A stretch of DNA of 64,000 nt from Deltaproteobacteria bacterium. GTDB lineage: Bacteria; Desulfobacterota; Binatia; UBA1149; SPBQ01. The stretch lies in NCBI GenBank assembly GCA_029262375.1, contig JAJCZM010000053.1, forward strand, positions 93,400-157,399, in the 5' to 3' direction. The notes below the pieces were generated by a model that was not told the DNA's origin, ran no database searches, and saw nothing but the letters and a program-made list of their open reading frames with translations. A program made the translations under genes and the position numbers. Positions 60,800-64,000 of this stretch are shown here, one piece after another (position 1 is the first letter of the stretch; the number at the start of each line of letters is the position of its first letter).

Positions 60800-61603
60800 C
60801 TACTCCACGTCTTCGAAGTTGGGGGCGCGCTTTTCCAGGTTGGCCATGACGGCTTCGGTCTGGTTTTTCGTGCCCAGCAGAGTTCTCTGGATACCCTCTT
60901 CCAGCTTGAGTCCCTCAACGGGATCGGCCGTGTAGGCACGCGTGATGACCTTCTTTGCTGCGCGCACGGCATTCGGCGATTTGGTCGCGATCTCTCGTGC
61001 GAGTTCGGTTGCCGCGGCCAATGGATCGTCTACGCAGTGCGTGGCTAGTCCCAGGCGCACGGCCTCTTCGCCGGGAATTCGGCGGGCGGTGAAGGTCAGT
61101 TCTTTCGCGACATCCATCGGGACGAGATGACGAAGCGTCTGCGTGCCCGTCATGTCGGGGATGAGTCCCCACTTCATTTCCATGACCGATAGTTCGGCGT
61201 CCGGGCTTACGAAACGAATGTCGGCGCCGAGCGCGATCTGAAGTCCGCCGCCGAAGGCGTAGCCGTGTACCGCGGCGATCACCGGGACCGGCAGTGACGT
61301 CCAAACGTAAGCTGCTGACTGAGCGCGGTTGGCGGGAATATAGTCGCGCGGCGCGAGCAGATCGCCGCGCGGGTCGTCCCGGTCCATCATCGTGAAGCTC
61401 GGGAAGTCCAGCCCGGCAGAGAACGCTCGTCCCTCGCCCGATAGGACGACGACGCGCAACGATTTGTCGGCGCGCAGTCGGTGCCCCGCATCCTCGATGG
61501 CATCGAACATGGCGGCGTCGAGTGCATTGAGCTTGTCGCCGCGCGTGAGTCGAACCTGCGCGACACCTTCTTCCATTGTGATCGATACCCGATCCTCAGA
61601 CAT
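60800..61603 (-). CDS. Enoyl-CoA hydratase/isomerase (crotonase family)
   Basis: A 267-residue crotonase-fold enzyme that hydrates or isomerises acyl-CoA. Features are RLTRGDKLNALDAAMFDAIEDA, oxyanion-hole glycines in FSAGLDF and HGYAFGGGLQIALGADIRF, and the Glu of SVMEMKWGLIPDM. The usual second catalytic Glu cannot be confirmed by eye. The start was moved from 61897 to 61603 (MSEDRVSITMEEG). It ends 3 bp before the ATPase start, so both are on one transcript. Confidence 0.88.
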   Translation of the reverse strand: MSEDRVSITMEEGVAQVRLTRGDKLNALDAAMFDAIEDAGHRLRADKSLRVVVLSGEGRAFSAGLDFPSFTMMDRDDPRGDLLAPRDYIPANRAQSAAYVWTSLPVPVIAAVHGYAFGGGLQIALGADIRFVSPDAELSVMEMKWGLIPDMTGTQTLRHLVPMDVAKELTFTARRIPGEEAVRLGLATHCVDDPLAAATELAREIATKSPNAVRAAKKVITRAYTADPVEGLKLEEGIQRTLLGTKNQTEAVMANLEKRAPNFEDVE

Positions 61604-61652
61604 TGTTGCTCTCCCAAGCCTTCTCCCGAGGCTCTTCCAAACTATGTACGCC

Positions 61653-62417
61653 CTAAAGAACGTACGGAATGACCGCCCGTCTCTCCGGTGGATAATCGTC
61701 GAATTTCTCGCGATACCATTTGTGGTGTGCGAGCGCGCGGGGGACGAGATTGGCGGCGGTATAGGCGGCGAACGAGAGCCCGGCGAGCGACCACGTTGCC
61801 AGCGCCCACCCGCTCCAGATGAGCAATTCACCGAAGTAGTTCGGTGAAGAGACCAAGCCGTAGAGGCCGCCATGAGGGATCTTGTACCCGGTCTCACCCG
61901 GTGCGCGTAGCGATCGCAGAATCGAATCGGAGTTTCTGTTGACGTAGTAGCCGACGGCGAAGACGGCCGCGCCGAGGATGAAGCGGGGGTCGCTCAGCCA
62001 ACTGCCGTCGTAGCTGCCGTACGTGCCGATCCACGAAGCGTTCAGAAACGAATTGATCGTATTGAACACGAAACCGCTGCTCGCGATCGCAAGCGGCATC
62101 GAATCGCCTTCGCGCACACGCATCTGGAATGGGTACACCAGCGTTCGATGGACGTAGTGCGAGAGCCAGATGAGTGCCAGGACGCGCGGGACCGTTTCGG
62201 ATGCGTTCGCACCGCTCGCAAAAAAATAAGCGAACGCGAACACGGACGGCGACTCCATGTAGACCCAGGCCAATCGTGTCGGCAACTGAGGTCCGGGTGT
62301 GCTCTTGGTGTTGTGACGGCCGTAGGGGGCGTTTTGCCAGAGCAGCGGGATGACCGTGAGTGGTACGGCCGCGAAGACGCCGATCAGCAGCGTGTTGTAT
62401 AGAGTCGACTCGGTCAA
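61653..62417 (-). CDS. Steroid 5-alpha-reductase-like membrane enzyme
   Basis: A 254-residue polytopic protein of the 3-oxo-5-alpha-steroid 4-dehydrogenase C-terminal family. The C-terminal signature is present: GYKIPHGGLYGLVSSPNYFGELLIWSGWA and ALAHHKWYREKFDDYPPERRAVIPYVL (key motifs SSPNYFGE and HKWY), which bind NADPH. About six or seven membrane helices. Eukaryotic members reduce steroid or enoyl-lipid double bonds; the bacterial substrate is unknown. It lies 49 bp upstream of the enoyl-CoA hydratase gene on the same strand. Confidence 0.88.
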   Translation of the reverse strand: MTESTLYNTLLIGVFAAVPLTVIPLLWQNAPYGRHNTKSTPGPQLPTRLAWVYMESPSVFAFAYFFASGANASETVPRVLALIWLSHYVHRTLVYPFQMRVREGDSMPLAIASSGFVFNTINSFLNASWIGTYGSYDGSWLSDPRFILGAAVFAVGYYVNRNSDSILRSLRAPGETGYKIPHGGLYGLVSSPNYFGELLIWSGWALATWSLAGLSFAAYTAANLVPRALAHHKWYREKFDDYPPERRAVIPYVL

Positions 62418-62593
62418 CGGGGGGCCTCCGGGCGGTGTCGCGCAGTTTGTTGCAAAGCGCGATCAAAAGCCAAATCGGTGGGTTCTTCTGTGCGGGTTCC
62501 CTTGTGAAGGGCCTCGCTTGAAGCGGCCCGTGGCCCCGACTACGCATTACATCCATCCGCGCATCGAATCGCGCAGCTCAAGGAGAAATGCAC

Positions 62594-63454
62594 ATGGCTG
62601 AATCTACTCGACCCTCCGGCGGTCTCGAAGGTTACGGTGCCCTGGTCACCGGGGGCGGAACGGGAATTGGCCGCGCATGCGCAGCCGCACTGGCCGCGGA
62701 CGGAGCCGCGGTAACGATCTGCGGTCGTACGGAAGCGTCGTTGGTTGACGCGTTGGGCCGCATCGAGCCGCTCATCGGCCACGGCGGCAGCGTGCGTTAT
62801 GTTCTGTGCGACGTCACGAATGAAGAGCAGGTGCGCGAGGCGGTGGCGAAGGCTGCCGAGGCGAACGGAGGACGACTGAACGCCTGTGTCGCCAACGCCG
62901 GCGGCGGTGGCGGAATGGGCCCGTACCACGTTCTCGATACCGAGGAGTTCACTCGCGTGCTGCAACTCAACGTTGTCGGCACGATGCTGTCGATCAAGCA
63001 CACGATACCGTACATGGTTGAGGCCGGCGGTGGATCATTCGTCGGCATGTCCTCGATCGCCGGTCATCAGACACATCCGTATTTCGGGGCGTACACCGCC
63101 GGGAAGGCCGGCATCGAAGCAATGATGCGCAACGCCGCCGATGAGTTCGGTCGTTCAAAAGTACGATTCAACGCCATACGCCCGGGCTTCATCGCGACCG
63201 AGATGATGTCGGCGGTGCCGCGTGACAGCCGGACCTACGCGAGTTATCTCGAACGAACACCGATGCAGGACGTCGGGCAGCCGGAAGACGTAGGCGCGCT
63301 GGCGCGTTTCCTGATTGGTCCCGAGTCGCGCTGGATCACCGGCACAGCCATCAATATCGACGGTGGGCATCACCTGCGTAGCGGCCCGGATTTCAGCGAA
63401 TTCATCGCGCCGGCGTACGGCGACGAGGTGATGAAGGGCAACCGCCCCAAGTAA
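62594..63454 (+). CDS. SDR family oxidoreductase
   Basis: A 286-residue short-chain dehydrogenase with TGGGTGIG (19-26), NAGG near 101, the Ser of GMSSIAG and catalytic Tyr167-x3-Lys171 (YTAGK). The C-terminal GTAINIDGGHHLRSG is the classical end. AAGGAG lies 8 bp before the ATG at 62594 (the ATG at 62588 is too close). Likely uses NAD(P) on an acyl-CoA or alcohol; substrate unknown. It precedes an aminotransferase-like gene by 22 bp. Confidence 0.9.
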   Translation: MAESTRPSGGLEGYGALVTGGGTGIGRACAAALAADGAAVTICGRTEASLVDALGRIEPLIGHGGSVRYVLCDVTNEEQVREAVAKAAEANGGRLNACVANAGGGGGMGPYHVLDTEEFTRVLQLNVVGTMLSIKHTIPYMVEAGGGSFVGMSSIAGHQTHPYFGAYTAGKAGIEAMMRNAADEFGRSKVRFNAIRPGFIATEMMSAVPRDSRTYASYLERTPMQDVGQPEDVGALARFLIGPESRWITGTAINIDGGHHLRSGPDFSEFIAPAYGDEVMKGNRPK

Positions 63455-63476
63455 GTCGGGCACGGTAAGCGCAAGG

Positions 63477-64000
63477 ATGTCTTTCGAAGATTGTCGAGAA
63501 CTGTTCTCTATTCCGCCGGATGTCGCGTATCTGAACTGCGCTTACATGTCGCCGCTCATGCGCGACGTGGCGCGCGCGGGCGCGGCCGGAATCGAGAGCG
63601 AGTCGCAGCCATGGACGCTCACGCCCGATGGGTTCTTCACTCGCAGCGAACGCCTGCGCGAACTCTTCGCGCGCCTGATCGGCGCGACTGCGGACGATGT
63701 CGCGATCGTTCCGTCGGTGAGCTACGCAATCTCGACGGCTGCTCGCAACATCGCACTCGAGCGTGGCGATGAGATCGTGGTGCTCGACGAGCAGTTTCCT
63801 TCGAACGTCTATCCTTGGCGCGAACGGGCGCGCGAATGCGGTGCCGAACTACGCACTGTTGCCGTGCCCGCTGACGACGATTGGACCGTCGCCGTTGTGG
63901 CGAGCATCACCAAGCGATGCGCCGTCGTGTCGATTCCCGCCGTTCATTGGGCGTACGGCACGCTCATCGACTTGGTCGCGGTCCGTCGGGCGGCCGACGC
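63477..64000 (+). CDS. Class-V aminotransferase-like PLP enzyme (3' partial)
   Basis: An open frame from the ATG at 63477 (AAGG upstream) runs to the window end, about 174 residues. It begins MSFEDCRELFSIPPDVAYLN, contains AYMSPLMRDVARAG, ATADDVAIVPSVSYAISTAA and DEQFPSNVYPWRERA, the N-terminal pattern of class-V aminotransferases (cysteine desulfurase / kynureninase-like fold). The PLP-binding Lys lies beyond the window. Probably in an operon with the SDR 22 bp upstream. The exact reaction cannot be given. Confidence 0.8.
   Translation, partial: MSFEDCRELFSIPPDVAYLNCAYMSPLMRDVARAGAAGIESESQPWTLTPDGFFTRSERLRELFARLIGATADDVAIVPSVSYAISTAARNIALERGDEIVVLDEQFPSNVYPWRERARECGAELRTVAVPADDDWTVAVVASITKRCAVVSIPAVHWAYGTLIDLVAVRRAAD

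Overview
The window is about 64 kb of GC-rich bacterial chromosome with densely packed genes on both strands. I saw no rRNA, CRISPR array, transposase, integrase or phage gene, and one tRNA. The organism is probably a Gram-negative, deltaproteobacteria-like lineage; Candidatus Binatota is my best guess. This rests on style rather than a marker gene: outer-membrane genes (lnt, a secretin, a porin, an RND/TolC pump), exported proteins with Thr-run linkers ending in Leu-Pro-Pro, cysteine-rich tails with a CGNGVVESGEQC motif, and repeated dockerin-like EF-hand pairs next to signal peptides. Treat the assignment as inference.

Layout. 1-16.6 kb is mostly housekeeping: the 3' part of argJ, a lipoprotein, a zinc alcohol dehydrogenase, the gatCAB operon, two GFA-type zinc proteins (the second at 16.6-17.0 kb), an SDR-YraN-serS run, a VOC/YjbQ pair, a sulfotransferase coupled to a glutamate-semialdehyde-aminomutase-like enzyme, a P-II protein, tRNA-Ser(TGA) and an MscS-type channel. 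17-24 kb holds an SGNH hydrolase, several unrecognised envelope proteins, lnt, and a large secreted esterase preceded by a possible 28-residue leader peptide. 24.3-29.3 kb is a surface-assembly block: two TadE-like pseudopilins, a TadG-like protein, a calcium-binding TSP3-repeat protein and a secretin carrying a dockerin-like pair. 29.3-31.6 kb pairs a five-heme cytochrome with a broken DM13-domain gene. 33.5-40.9 kb is a metal-efflux island (CDF transporter, small exported protein, CzcC/CzcB/CzcA-like pump). Its RND gene ends directly against the decayed 3' tail of a second RND gene whose codon use looks more like the host.

41-53 kb mixes hypothetical exported proteins, an amidohydrolase, a nitronate-monooxygenase-type enzyme, a membrane protein made of two homologous halves, a TylF-type methyltransferase, and a porin/PstS-like pair facing an NtrB/NtrC-like two-component system. 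53.4-57.4 kb is the locus I find most interesting. A diiron oxygenase-like gene and a TetR gene diverge from a region with three related palindromic operators. The TetR gene then runs, with overlaps, into a RidA-family protein and an FAH-family hydrolase that both carry signal peptides, followed by a small four-helix membrane protein. 57.5-64 kb has a third dockerin-like protein with unusual repeats at both ends, a HerA-like ATPase next to an enoyl-CoA hydratase, a steroid-reductase-like membrane enzyme, an SDR and the start of a class-V aminotransferase.

Starts were moved from the longest reading frame where a ribosome-binding site or signal peptide argued for it. Short tandem repeats and homopolymer runs are common around genes for exported proteins.
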